Positions 25,462-35,204 of a DNA stretch of 64,000 nucleotides are shown here, one piece after another. Source of the stretch: Pedobacter soli (GTDB taxonomy: Bacteria > Bacteroidota > Bacteroidia > Sphingobacteriales > Sphingobacteriaceae); the NCBI RefSeq assembly GCF_900101435.1, contig NZ_FMZH01000010.1:1-64000 (forward strand), written 5' to 3'. Positions within the stretch are counted from its first letter, which is position 1, and every line of letters starts with the position of its first letter. Position numbers and translations under genes: made by a program. The notes below the pieces were generated by a model. That model was not told the DNA's origin. It ran no database searches and worked only from the letters and a program-made list of their open reading frames with translations.

Positions 25462-26604
25462 ATGGTGCAAAAAAAAGACGCAAAACAGTTGTTAAAAAAA
25501 TATCTCGAAGGTAACTGTACCGACGGAGAAAAGGCACTGGTAGAGGCTTGGTATAATCAATTTGAAGAAAATGAACGCCCCCTGATTACAGCGCAGGATC
25601 AAGAATTACAGTTAAAAGAAATTCAAAATACACTTCCTCCGCATTTTAAGTCACCGAGAGTTATTCCATTATGGCCGATAATTGCCGCAACAATAGTTAT
25701 TGCATTATTGGCAACCTTACATTTTTACACCAGTTACAGCAAAAAAATAGCAGGTAAACTAAATAATGATGCCCGGGCCGCAGTAAAAGTACAACCAGCA
25801 GGTAACAAAGCCACCTTAACCTTGCCAAACGGGAAAGTAATAGTTCTTAATGATGTTAAAAGCGGAGAAATTGCCCAGGCAACTGGTTTTAAGATTATGA
25901 AATCTAAAGATGGTAAGCTTTCATACGTGGTTGATGAGCTGGGAGGCAATAAGGAAATCGGATCAAATACAATTGCGACCCCAAGAGGCGGACAATATCA
26001 GATTAACTTACCGGATGGGAGCAAAGTTTGGCTTAACGCCTGCTCTAACCTGCGTTTCTCAGTTGGTTCTTCACCATTTAAGCGAGAAGTAGAATTAACA
26101 GGTGAAGCATATTTTGAAATAGCAAAAAAGACTGATAAGCTAGGCAATCGGCTTCCTTTTTTGGTTAAAACATCAACTCAGACAGTCGAGGTTTTGGGTA
26201 CTCATTTTAATATTTCTGCCTATCGTGATGAACAAAAAACGACAACTACACTGCTTGAAGGTAGTGTGAAAATAAACCTTCCAACAGGTTCTAAGCTGTT
26301 AAAGCCAGGCCAGCAAGCTACTGTACAAAATAACCACATTAATACCCAGGAGGCGGATATAGAATATGTAATGGCCTGGAAAAACGGCATGTTCATTTTC
26401 GATGATGAACCTATTGAAGAAATCATGAAGAAAATTAGCAACTGGTACGATGTAGATGTCGTTTACCTCGACGCGGATAAGAAACAATTATTTGGCGGTA
26501 GTATTTCGCGTTATGCGGAAATTGGTAAAGTGCTCGAAAAATTGGAATTAACAAACGGCGTTCATTTTAAAATTGAAGGGAGGAGGGTTATAGTTATGAA
26601 ATAA
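25462..26604 (+). CDS. FecR-family anti-sigma factor (PUL2)
   Basis: 380 residues. The cytoplasmic N-terminus (about 1-68, with KKYLEGNCTDGEKALVEAWY) is the sigma-binding part, followed by one membrane helix (about 70-90). The periplasmic FecR domain (about 170-275) starts at NTIATPRGGQYQINLPDGSK and includes REVELTGEAYFEIAK and VLGTHFNISAYRDE. A C-terminal DUF4974-type domain (about 310-380) ends the chain and should contact the STN domain of the downstream SusC. The order sigma, anti-sigma, transporter is the standard one. A hairpin separates it from SusC (26641-26668). Confidence 0.94.
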   Translation: MVQKKDAKQLLKKYLEGNCTDGEKALVEAWYNQFEENERPLITAQDQELQLKEIQNTLPPHFKSPRVIPLWPIIAATIVIALLATLHFYTSYSKKIAGKLNNDARAAVKVQPAGNKATLTLPNGKVIVLNDVKSGEIAQATGFKIMKSKDGKLSYVVDELGGNKEIGSNTIATPRGGQYQINLPDGSKVWLNACSNLRFSVGSSPFKREVELTGEAYFEIAKKTDKLGNRLPFLVKTSTQTVEVLGTHFNISAYRDEQKTTTTLLEGSVKINLPTGSKLLKPGQQATVQNNHINTQEADIEYVMAWKNGMFIFDDEPIEEIMKKISNWYDVDVVYLDADKKQLFGGSISRYAEIGKVLEKLELTNGVHFKIEGRRVIVMK

Positions 26605-26640
26605 AACAAAACGTTAACTGCTCAATCTAAAGCGAAAAGA

Positions 26641-26668
26641 AGCCGAAAGTGCGCTAACACTTTCAGCT
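26641..26668 (+). promoter_or_regulatory. Hairpin between fecR and susC (PUL2)
   Basis: AGCCGAAAGTG (26641-26651) and CACTTTCAGCT (26658-26668) pair at 10 of 11 positions around CGCTAA. No T-tract follows, so it is not a normal terminator. It may be a processing or stability element that lets SusC be made in greater amount than FecR (inference). Confidence 0.45.
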
Positions 26669-26731
26669 AAGTTTAAGATTGCATCGAATGCCCCTTAATA
26701 AACAAACTATACAATAAAACTAACCAAATAT

Positions 26732-29700
26732 ATGATTTTTAACTATTTGTTAAGGCATAGGCCAGCCGCCTATTTCCTTAACCCAGCTAGTGGTATGCTT
26801 GGCAAAATTTCCGACACCATAGGCAAAAACAGCAGGAGAACACTTATGCGTATCAACCTTACAATTATTTTACTCTTTATCATCTTAGCACAGGTTACCG
26901 CAACTGGCTTTGCACAAAATTTAACCATTAATAAAGATAACGCAAGCATAAAATCGATCTTTAAAGATATCAAGAAGCAAACTGGTCTTGCGATCATTTA
27001 TCAAACACAGCATATTTCAAGCTTCACACCCATTTCTTTGCATGTTAGCAATACCAGTTTAAATGAGGTACTTACCATGCTTCTTGCCAAAAGAGGACTT
27101 TCCTATATTATTAAAGATCAGACTATTGTTATACGTGAAGAGGTTAAAAAAACTCCTGAAGCCTCTTATAAACCTCAAAACTCAATAGAAACCATATTAA
27201 ATGGAATAGTTACAGATGAAAAAGGAAATACCTTACCATCGGCAACAATAAAATTAAAAGGAAGTACATTAACCGTATTAACCGATCAGGAAGGGAAATT
27301 CAGGCTGAAATCTCCAACCGAGGAGGGTACATTAGTAATAAGCTATATAGGTTATAATGTACAAGAGGTAACCTTTGATAAAAAATCTACTGTTCTGAAA
27401 GTTAGTTTAAAACCGCTCAATAATGTAATGAATGATGTGGTGGTTGTGGGCTACGGTACGGTAAAAAAATCAGATCTAACGGGGGCAGTATCTTCTGTTT
27501 CTGCCGATAAAATTACACAGGTTAAAGGAATATCGAATGTTGCCCAGGCGCTACAGGGAAATGCAGCCGGCGTACAGATAAACCAGTCATCAGGACAGCC
27601 TGGTGAAGCGATGATCATCAAAATCAGAGGTACAAACTCTATTAATGGGGGAAACGCCCCGCTTTATGTGGTAGACGGATTGCCAACCGATGGTATTAGT
27701 GCCCAGCTTAATCCTGATGATATTGAAAGAGTAGAAGTATTAAAAGATGCGTCTGCTACAGCAATATATGGTAGCCGTGGGGCAAATGGTGTAATCATGA
27801 TTACAACCAAAAAAGGAAAGTCCGGAAAAACACAGGTAAGTTATAATGGCTATTACGGCTTTCAAAATTTAAGGAAAAAATTGGATATTATTAATGCCCA
27901 TGATTATGCGATACTTCAAAATGAAGTGGTAAGTAATGATAATGCATCAGGCGTAAACAATCCTGCTAAACCTTTGCCCTGGAAAACCAGTCAAATTGAT
28001 TCATTAACAGGTAAAGGGACCGATTGGCAGGATCTTGTTTATCAAAATGCACGTGTTCAAAATCACGACCTCTCTTTTTCCGGTGGCAATGAGAATACGA
28101 AATATTATACTTCGTTTGGTTATTATGATCAGGACGGGATTATTAAAAATTCAAACTTTAACAGACTCTCATTCAGGGTAAATCTTGATCAGAAATTAAC
28201 TAAAAAGCTTTCGTTAAATACAACCTTTTCTTTACAAAACTCTACCTACACGCAAGCTGTATATGGTGGCGCCGATGGTGGTGGAGGGATCCCATGGACT
28301 ACAATGGTATTGCCACCAACCCAGGGAGTATATGATGAGAAAGGAAATTACACCAAGTTTACCGGTGTATCATACGGAGAAACCAATCCTGTTGGTATAT
28401 CAAATGAATTGTACAACCCTTCAACCAATTTAAGAATATTGGGCAGAACCAATGCAATTTACGATATAATTGATGGATTGAAATTAACAGCCAGCGCTGG
28501 TATTGATGCCGGTTTCGATAAGTCCGATTATTATGCCCCATCTAATATCAGCATCGGGCAACCAGGAGGCCGTGCATCGAAAAGTTATGGCAACAGCAGG
28601 ACATTTACGACCGAAAACTACCTTAACTATGTAAAATCTTTTGATAAACATAATCTGGATATAACCGCAGGCATCAGCTATCAAACTACAAAATCACAAA
28701 ACCTGAGTAGCGGAACCGGCACAGGTTTTATTTCTAATGTATTTCTGAATAATAATTTAGGGGCGGCAGTTACACCTGCCCGTCCGGGAACTGGTTTTAA
28801 TGATAGTAAATTAATTTCTTACCTGGGTAGGTTAAACTACAACTATGGGGGTAAATATTATGTAACCTTAACAGGAAGGTACGATGGCTCATCGAAATTT
28901 GCCGAAAATAAGAAGTTTGCATTCTTCCCTTCAGCAGCAGCTTTTTGGAGAATTTCAGAAGAGCAGTTTATGAAAAGCATTCCAGCCATTTCTAATCTAA
29001 AAATTAAAGCCAGCTATGGGCATTCTGGAAACCAGGCTATTGCGAACTACCAAACCTTAGCCAGAATATCCAATACAACCGTTGTATTTAATAATCAGGA
29101 TTATACAGCTTATTTTCAAGGTGGGCTACCCTATAACAATCTTAAGTGGGAAACTACAAAACAACTCGATTTAGGCTTAGAATTAGGATTATTTGCTGAA
29201 AGATTGCAGTTTACATTTGATTACTACAACAAAAAAACAGTTGATTTATTGCTTAATGTAGACCTGCCAACTTCTTCCGGCTTTGGTTCTGTATTACAAA
29301 ATATTGGAGAGGTACAAAACCGGGGGCTTGAATTTCAGCTAACTACACTAAACACAAATGGTGTTGTTAAATGGTCTAGTACACTAACCGTACAGCGAAA
29401 TGTAAATAAAGTATTGTCTCTTGGCTCAACACCTCAAGGCCAGCAGGTTACCTATAAGGAAATTGGGGCAGGTGGAAACTGGTTTCCGACCATCGTAGGC
29501 TTGCCAACCGGCCAGCTTTATGGTTATGTTGTAGATGGCATTTATAATAGCAATGCTGAAGCTATTGCAAATGGCGAACCAAACAAACGTGCCGGTGATT
29601 ATAAATTCAGTGATCTTGATGGGAACAAAATAATTGATGGTAACGATAGGAAAATATTAACGCATATGCAGCCAAAATTTACGTTTGGTTTTAATAACAA

Positions 29701-30172
29701 TCTTAGCTACAAAAACTGGAATTTAAGTTTGCTTTTCGTAGGATCGTATGGCAATGATATTGTAAATGAATTCAGTAAATACCGAAACAGTTTAAATGGC
29801 CAATGGGCACCTAGTCAGACTGCTTTTGATAATAGATGGACTGGCCCGAATGCCGGCGCCACAATCGATAAACCATCGGTAAATAGTGCCGCATCATTAC
29901 GGGATTTTGCCAACAGTACCTGGGTATCACCTGGTTCATATATAAAACTGAGGGATATTACATTAGGTTATAATATCTCGGCTCCGCTATTAGAGAAGTT
30001 TAAAATTTCATCCATAAATATATTTATAAGTGCCCAAAATTATGTCACGTTTACAAAATATGATGGTTATGACCCTGAAGTAGCGTGGAGTGCAACTACG
30101 GTTAATGGTTGGGATAGAGGAAACTACCCTTCGATGAAATCGTTAACTGCTGGCATTAAGTGTAACTTTTAA
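26732..30172 (+). CDS. SusC/RagA-type TonB-dependent transporter with STN signalling domain (PUL2)
   Basis: 1146 residues. A cytoplasmic-like stretch of about 38 residues precedes the hydrophobic signal segment (MRINLTIILLFIILAQVTAT). An STN domain (about 68-134, NASIKSIFKDIKKQTGLAI) follows, then a carboxypeptidase-regulatory-like domain (about 150-228), the plug (MNDVVVVGYGTVKKSDLTG near 232) and the barrel ending in CNF. The STN domain signals to the FecR protein. I keep ATG 26732 because TAACCAAATA (26721-26730) sits directly before it, as before other starts here; ATG 26846 is an alternative that keeps only the signal peptide. SusD follows after 12 bp. Confidence 0.94.
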   Translation: MIFNYLLRHRPAAYFLNPASGMLGKISDTIGKNSRRTLMRINLTIILLFIILAQVTATGFAQNLTINKDNASIKSIFKDIKKQTGLAIIYQTQHISSFTPISLHVSNTSLNEVLTMLLAKRGLSYIIKDQTIVIREEVKKTPEASYKPQNSIETILNGIVTDEKGNTLPSATIKLKGSTLTVLTDQEGKFRLKSPTEEGTLVISYIGYNVQEVTFDKKSTVLKVSLKPLNNVMNDVVVVGYGTVKKSDLTGAVSSVSADKITQVKGISNVAQALQGNAAGVQINQSSGQPGEAMIIKIRGTNSINGGNAPLYVVDGLPTDGISAQLNPDDIERVEVLKDASATAIYGSRGANGVIMITTKKGKSGKTQVSYNGYYGFQNLRKKLDIINAHDYAILQNEVVSNDNASGVNNPAKPLPWKTSQIDSLTGKGTDWQDLVYQNARVQNHDLSFSGGNENTKYYTSFGYYDQDGIIKNSNFNRLSFRVNLDQKLTKKLSLNTTFSLQNSTYTQAVYGGADGGGGIPWTTMVLPPTQGVYDEKGNYTKFTGVSYGETNPVGISNELYNPSTNLRILGRTNAIYDIIDGLKLTASAGIDAGFDKSDYYAPSNISIGQPGGRASKSYGNSRTFTTENYLNYVKSFDKHNLDITAGISYQTTKSQNLSSGTGTGFISNVFLNNNLGAAVTPARPGTGFNDSKLISYLGRLNYNYGGKYYVTLTGRYDGSSKFAENKKFAFFPSAAAFWRISEEQFMKSIPAISNLKIKASYGHSGNQAIANYQTLARISNTTVVFNNQDYTAYFQGGLPYNNLKWETTKQLDLGLELGLFAERLQFTFDYYNKKTVDLLLNVDLPTSSGFGSVLQNIGEVQNRGLEFQLTTLNTNGVVKWSSTLTVQRNVNKVLSLGSTPQGQQVTYKEIGAGGNWFPTIVGLPTGQLYGYVVDGIYNSNAEAIANGEPNKRAGDYKFSDLDGNKIIDGNDRKILTHMQPKFTFGFNNNLSYKNWNLSLLFVGSYGNDIVNEFSKYRNSLNGQWAPSQTAFDNRWTGPNAGATIDKPSVNSAASLRDFANSTWVSPGSYIKLRDITLGYNISAPLLEKFKISSINIFISAQNYVTFTKYDGYDPEVAWSATTVNGWDRGNYPSMKSLTAGIKCNF

Positions 30173-30184
30173 AGAATAATTGAA

Positions 30185-31630
30185 ATGAAAAAATACTATA
30201 TCATATTCACCTTCGCTATCCTGTTTATTGCCTTACAAAGTTGCAAAAAAGGTCTGGAAGAAAACCCAAAAACATTTGTTAGTCCTTCATCATTTTTTAC
30301 CAATGCAGATAGTTACGAACAGGCTGTTTTAGGCATATACACCAATATTAGGGGAGCATATACCCAAAACCCAATGATGATGCGCGAAATGTTTAGCGAT
30401 ATCTGTGGAGCTCCCGGAAATGCAGAGCAGGCTCAGGCATCCTATGAAAATAACCATCAGCCTTTTTTCTATAGCGTAAGAGCCGAATGGTCTAATAATT
30501 ATACCATTATCAAAAATGCTAACTTTATTTTAAGCTACATACCTGTTGCAACATTGATTAATGCTGAAAAAAAAGCACTTCTTACTGCCGAAGCGAGGTT
30601 TCTCAGGGCCTATGCTTATTTTCAACTGGTGCAGTTTTATGGTGATGTGCCATTAAGAACAACGCCATTAACAGACTATTCTGAAGCACAAAGCCCCAGG
30701 GTAGGACAGGCAGATATTTATAAATTTATTCTGGAAGACCTGAATTTTGCTGAGGCCAATCTTCCTGAAAATGCACCTCAACAAGGCAGGGTGTATAAAA
30801 TGGTTGCCACAGCATTACTGGCCAAGGTTTACCTTACCATGGCGGGCTATCCACTCAAACAGATCCAGTATTTTCAAAATGCCAAAGAAAAGGCATTGTT
30901 GGTAATTAACTCTGGTAAGTTTCAATTGGTAAGCGAATATGCCAAGGTATTTCATAACACTGCTTACACTACCGAAAGTATTTGGGAACAATTATTTCGT
31001 GTAGATGTTGGCGGAAATGCGATGCAGGGCCTGACTAGTACTGCCGAAGGTTTTGTGCCTATATTAAAACCTGCAAGTTCATTTATGAATAGTTTCCCGG
31101 TTGGCGATCAACGCAGAACCTGGGGAATACAGGATAGTTATATCGGTCCGAAGAAAAATACCTTAGCACCCTTTTTTCAAAAATTTGTAAACACCAGTTT
31201 TATCGACGCCGGAACAACACCTTCGGGAATTATAAACAACTATAGCATTCCATTTATTCGCCTTGCAGAGATGTATCTTATTGCTGCAGAAGCAGAAAAT
31301 GAATTAAATGGCCCAGCTGCAGCATACGATTATATTAATAAGATAAGAGCAAGGGCAAGAATAAATAAAACCGATCCCACTAATGTGCCAGATCTTAACG
31401 GCCTTACAAAAGAGGCTTTCAGAAAGGCAATATATATGGAAAGAAAATGGGAACTTCATTTAGAAGGCAGTACCTGGTTTGATTTAAAACGAACACAGAC
31501 TATAGATGTAATTCAAGCGATGAGAGGTGCAAGCCTTGTGCATCCAATTGGTACTTATAATTATAACTGGTATATTCCTGATAGTGAAATTTTAAATAAT
31601 TCCATACCTCAGAATGCTGCTTACCAATAA
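30185..31630 (+). CDS. SusD/RagB-family lipoprotein (PUL2)
   Basis: 481 residues with a lipobox (FIALQSC, Cys20) and the usual SusD start CKKGLEENPKTFVSPSSFF. TPR-type helices (EARFLRAYAYFQLVQFYGDVPL, about 138-160) and the C-terminal family motif FIRLAEMYLIAAEAENEL with YMERKWELHLEGSTWFDLKR are present. It pairs with the SusC encoded 12 bp upstream and binds the PUL2 substrate at the cell surface. It is about 75 residues shorter than the PUL1 SusD, within the family range. The beta-helix protein gene follows after 103 bp. Confidence 0.95.
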   Translation: MKKYYIIFTFAILFIALQSCKKGLEENPKTFVSPSSFFTNADSYEQAVLGIYTNIRGAYTQNPMMMREMFSDICGAPGNAEQAQASYENNHQPFFYSVRAEWSNNYTIIKNANFILSYIPVATLINAEKKALLTAEARFLRAYAYFQLVQFYGDVPLRTTPLTDYSEAQSPRVGQADIYKFILEDLNFAEANLPENAPQQGRVYKMVATALLAKVYLTMAGYPLKQIQYFQNAKEKALLVINSGKFQLVSEYAKVFHNTAYTTESIWEQLFRVDVGGNAMQGLTSTAEGFVPILKPASSFMNSFPVGDQRRTWGIQDSYIGPKKNTLAPFFQKFVNTSFIDAGTTPSGIINNYSIPFIRLAEMYLIAAEAENELNGPAAAYDYINKIRARARINKTDPTNVPDLNGLTKEAFRKAIYMERKWELHLEGSTWFDLKRTQTIDVIQAMRGASLVHPIGTYNYNWYIPDSEILNNSIPQNAAYQ

Positions 31631-31733
31631 AATAGCTATTAAATAAAATTTTAATATATAATTCGTCCAGTTCTTTTACTGAGTGAAATTGAAAATATTT
31701 AGTTAAAAAAAATAACCCCACAAAACTCTGAAA

Positions 31734-34082
31734 ATGATAAAGCAATTTTTATTAGTTGTTTCTATTTTGTTTGTTTGCTGCACTTGCAAGGCACAAACCA
31801 TTTACATTTCTACAAAGGGAAATGATAACAATGCAGGTTCCATTTACCATCCGGTAAAAACGTTTGCAGCAGGCGTAGCAAAAGCTATGGTTCACAAAAA
31901 TAAGAAAGTAATTATCGAAATAGATGGTGGTACCTATCCGGTAGATAAAACTGTTGAAATTACATCAGAAAAATTTCCTCTCCGCGAGCTTACAATTAAG
32001 GCTAAGGCAAATGAAAAAGTAATAATTTCAGGAGCGCAACAGTTTAAACTGTCATGGAAACCCTACAAGAACAATATGGTATCGGCTAAAATAAAGCTAA
32101 ACAAAGCGCCTGATCAGTTATTCATGAATGGTAAAAAATTACCCATGGCAAGATACCCTGACTTTGATTCCACCTCAAGAGTATTTAACGGAACAGCCGC
32201 CAATGCAATTTCTATTGAGCGTAGCAGAAAGTGGCTTAATCCTACAGGTGGTTATATACATGCTTTACACCAGGGTGAGTGGGGCGATTTCCATTATCGC
32301 ATTACCGGAAAGGATGCTACAGACAAATTGCTTTACGAAGGTGGATGGCAAAATAACCGTCCGGCCAAAATGCATACACAATATCGTTATGTAGAGAATA
32401 TTTTCGAAGAACTGGACCATCCAGGTGAATGGTTTTATAATCAAAAAGAAGAAATGCTTTACCTGATTCCACCTGTCGGATCTAATCTGCAAACGGCCGA
32501 TTTTGCCTTTACCATGATAAGTGATATCTTACATATTAAAGGAACATTGGCAAATCCGGTTAAAAACATAACAATAACAGGCGTCGATTTTGTGCAAACA
32601 GCACGAAGTTTTATGGAGGTAAAAGAGCCCCTTTTAAGAAGCGACTGGGCAATTTACCGTGGAGCAGCAATATTGTTGGAAGGCACTGAATCTTGTATTA
32701 TTAATAACTGTAATTTTTACGATTTAGGCGGAAGTGCTGTTTTTCTAAGTAATTATAATAAAGAAGATCGCATTAGTAACAACCATATTTATAACATTGG
32801 GGCTAATGGAATTGCATTTGTAGGTAACCCAAATGCGGTACGTTCGCCTGCTTTCAGGTATGAAAATTTTGTGCCGTATGCTCAAATGGATATGGAGCGC
32901 GGGCCAAAAAACGCAGATTATCCCCAGCATTGCCAGGCCATCAATAATCTGATACATCATACAGGTTTAATAGAGAAACAATCAGCAGGAGTTCAAATAT
33001 CTATGTCTGCCAGTATTTTGGTTAGCCACAATACTATTTACCATGTACCAAGAGCCGGCATAAATATTAGTGAAGGAACCTGGGGCGGACATATTATCGA
33101 ATTTAATGATGTTTTTGATACCGTGCTTGAAACCGGAGATCATGGAGCCTTTAATTCATGGGGCAGAGATCGTTATTGGCGGCCAGAAAGAAGTATTATA
33201 GATAGTGTTGTTGCCGCAAAACCTGGAATAGAACTTTTGGATGTGATTGCGCCGATTGTTTTACGTAATAATCGTTTCCAATGTGATCATGGTTGGGATA
33301 TCGATCTTGATGATGGAAGCACTAATTATCAGATTTATAATAACGTTTGTTTAAGTGGTGGTTTAAAACTTCGTGAAGGCTATCATCGTGCTGTATTTAA
33401 CAATATTATCATAAACAATACCTTTCATCCACACGTTTGGCTAAAAAACAGCGATGATGTTTTCAAAAATAATATTTTAACTGCTGCCTATGCTCCCATA
33501 CTGATGGAAAGCTGGGGAAAAGAGATTGACCATAATTTCTTTTTAAGCAAAGAAGCATTAATCAAAACACAGAAATTAAATGTTGATGCCAACAGCTTGT
33601 CAGGCGAGGCAGGTTTTCTTGAGGCAAACACAGGGAACTATCATCTTAAAAAAACTTCAGCTGTGTTTAAAACTGGTTTTAAAGATTTTGATATGAATTT
33701 TGGTGTCACAAATCCCCGATTAAAAAAACTGGCTGCTTCGCCTGCTATAAAACCATTGAATGATAATTCAGACAATATTAAAACTACAATAGTAGATTGG
33801 TTAGGTGCTAAGTTTAAAAACATCGAAACCCTGGGCGAAAGATCTGCAGCCGGGCTTCCAGATAACAATGGTGCTTTACTTACGCAATTAACCAAAGGTT
33901 CTGTGGCAGAGAAAAATAATTTAAAGAAGGGTGATGTGGTTGTACAACTGGACAATAATGAAGTGAAATCTGTTAACGAACTAATGAAAATTTATAACGA
34001 AATCCGCTGGAAAGGGCATAGTCAGATTATTATTATCAGAAATCAAAAAGAACAAAAGATGGAAATATCACTTAAAGATTAA
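31734..34082 (+). CDS. Parallel beta-helix glycosidase-like protein with C-terminal PDZ domain
   Basis: 782 residues with a signal peptide (about 1-20, ...CTCKAQ). The mature start TIYISTKGNDNNAGSIYHPV is the DUF1565-type opening of right-handed beta-helix carbohydrate enzymes. Beta-helix coils run from about 25 to 650 with an inserted beta-sandwich (about 95-270). A conserved-looking TVLETGDHGAFNSWGRDRYW block (near 462-481) could hold acidic active-site residues. Residues about 710-780 form a PDZ domain (AEKNNLKKGDVVVQLDNNEV). The arrangement resembles GH141/GH120-type enzymes (fucosidases or xylosidases), but I cannot assign the family for certain. It is the only enzyme of PUL2. Confidence 0.75.
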   Translation: MIKQFLLVVSILFVCCTCKAQTIYISTKGNDNNAGSIYHPVKTFAAGVAKAMVHKNKKVIIEIDGGTYPVDKTVEITSEKFPLRELTIKAKANEKVIISGAQQFKLSWKPYKNNMVSAKIKLNKAPDQLFMNGKKLPMARYPDFDSTSRVFNGTAANAISIERSRKWLNPTGGYIHALHQGEWGDFHYRITGKDATDKLLYEGGWQNNRPAKMHTQYRYVENIFEELDHPGEWFYNQKEEMLYLIPPVGSNLQTADFAFTMISDILHIKGTLANPVKNITITGVDFVQTARSFMEVKEPLLRSDWAIYRGAAILLEGTESCIINNCNFYDLGGSAVFLSNYNKEDRISNNHIYNIGANGIAFVGNPNAVRSPAFRYENFVPYAQMDMERGPKNADYPQHCQAINNLIHHTGLIEKQSAGVQISMSASILVSHNTIYHVPRAGINISEGTWGGHIIEFNDVFDTVLETGDHGAFNSWGRDRYWRPERSIIDSVVAAKPGIELLDVIAPIVLRNNRFQCDHGWDIDLDDGSTNYQIYNNVCLSGGLKLREGYHRAVFNNIIINNTFHPHVWLKNSDDVFKNNILTAAYAPILMESWGKEIDHNFFLSKEALIKTQKLNVDANSLSGEAGFLEANTGNYHLKKTSAVFKTGFKDFDMNFGVTNPRLKKLAASPAIKPLNDNSDNIKTTIVDWLGAKFKNIETLGERSAAGLPDNNGALLTQLTKGSVAEKNNLKKGDVVVQLDNNEVKSVNELMKIYNEIRWKGHSQIIIIRNQKEQKMEISLKD

Positions 34083-34244
34083 TACCAGCGCAATTACCTG
34101 GAATCTATAAAGCTTTAGTAAGGCTGGTGAGAGGTAGTTATGTAAACGGATGTTTCGAATAACCCTAAACTAAAAATTGCGAAGTAGGCAAATTGAGTGG
34201 CTTACCGCGTACGATAAGTTTAAAAAGCTACCAGAAAAAAAAAG

Positions 34245-34277
34245 CACCTGTAAATTATTGGTTTACAGGTGTTTTTT
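34245..34277 (+). terminator. Intrinsic terminator of PUL2
   Basis: CACCTGTAAA (34245-34254) and TTTACAGGTG (34262-34271) form a perfect 10-bp stem with a 7-base loop, followed by six T. A run of nine A lies just upstream (34236-34244 region), so it may also work for the minus-strand gene 34439-35116. The remaining gap 34083-34438 shows no gene. Confidence 0.88.
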
Positions 34278-34438
34278 CTGTAAGCGACAAGAGAAAGAAC
34301 TTGAACTGTTTTATCAATGATTTAAAGGTTTTGATTCATTTAAGAGGGATTTAAAAGGAGGATACGGGGTTAAAATTGAGCCAAAACACTAACGATTTAT
34401 CATAAAGTACAACCTTTTTTATGTGAATTTTCATTCAG

Positions 34439-35116
34439 TTACTTGCTAACTTTTAAATTTCTGAAATATCCTTCCGTTCCCGGACCTACCCAAAGGGCAA
34501 TTGATCCCTTACCTTTAGCGCCTTGCTTCATCTCTGCAACCACTAGTGAAGGTTGTTCATTTCCGTCAAGATATAAACTTGCTTTCTTTCCCTTTACTAC
34601 AATTTTCATCTTAATCCATTTATTCATTTTCATATCGCTATAAGATTCATACTTCTCTGGCTCTTCCTTTCTTAATTTATCGAATTTAAAATCTGGATAG
34701 GCAAAATATTGTGTTGAATGATTTCTACGCACCTGATCTTCTGCTCGTCCATTATCTGGTCTAATGTAAATCGATTCAAATTTCGAATCGTACTTATCCA
34801 CTCTAAAAGCAACACCAATAAAGCCTCTGGCCCATTCTGGGGCATTCGGAAGAAATTTACTCATCACTTCAACCTCAATGATACCGTTGCTAAACTCAAA
34901 ATTCTTTAGTTTCGCATAGGTCGGCTCATCAAACAGTTTTACTGTAGGATCCATAATCACCTTCAAAACTTCCTGTTCATCAATTTCAACGCTTGAGAAA
35001 GCAGCTCTACCCGGGATAAGCGTGTTATTATTTAATTCGATATTTTGTGCCTTAGTAATGGTAAAAGAAACTAGAATAACATAGAAAATACCTAAAACCT
35101 GTTTTTTAATACTCAT
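34439..35116 (-). CDS. Secreted lectin/glucanase-fold protein
   Basis: 225 residues with a signal peptide (about 1-23, ...TITKAQ). The body reads as a single concanavalin A-like jelly-roll domain: FEFSNGIIEVEVMSKFL, WARGFIGVAFRVDKYDSKFESIYIRP, MNKWIKMKIVVKGKKASLYLDG and GSIALWVGPGTEGYFRNLKV. These are the strands seen in DUF1080/LamG-like proteins that bind or cleave glycans; I see no certain catalytic residues. A -7-like box, TAATTTTG on the minus strand (35140-35147), precedes it. It is divergent from an AraC regulator (88-bp gap) and converges with PUL2, so it may serve the same substrate. Confidence 0.75.
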   Translation of the reverse strand: MSIKKQVLGIFYVILVSFTITKAQNIELNNNTLIPGRAAFSSVEIDEQEVLKVIMDPTVKLFDEPTYAKLKNFEFSNGIIEVEVMSKFLPNAPEWARGFIGVAFRVDKYDSKFESIYIRPDNGRAEDQVRRNHSTQYFAYPDFKFDKLRKEEPEKYESYSDMKMNKWIKMKIVVKGKKASLYLDGNEQPSLVVAEMKQGAKGKGSIALWVGPGTEGYFRNLKVSK

Positions 35117-35204
35117 GATGATATTTTTATAATGAATTACAAAATTATCTTAATACACTTCTATATATCAGCACATTTAAACACAAATACAGTAAATTTG
35201 TAAC

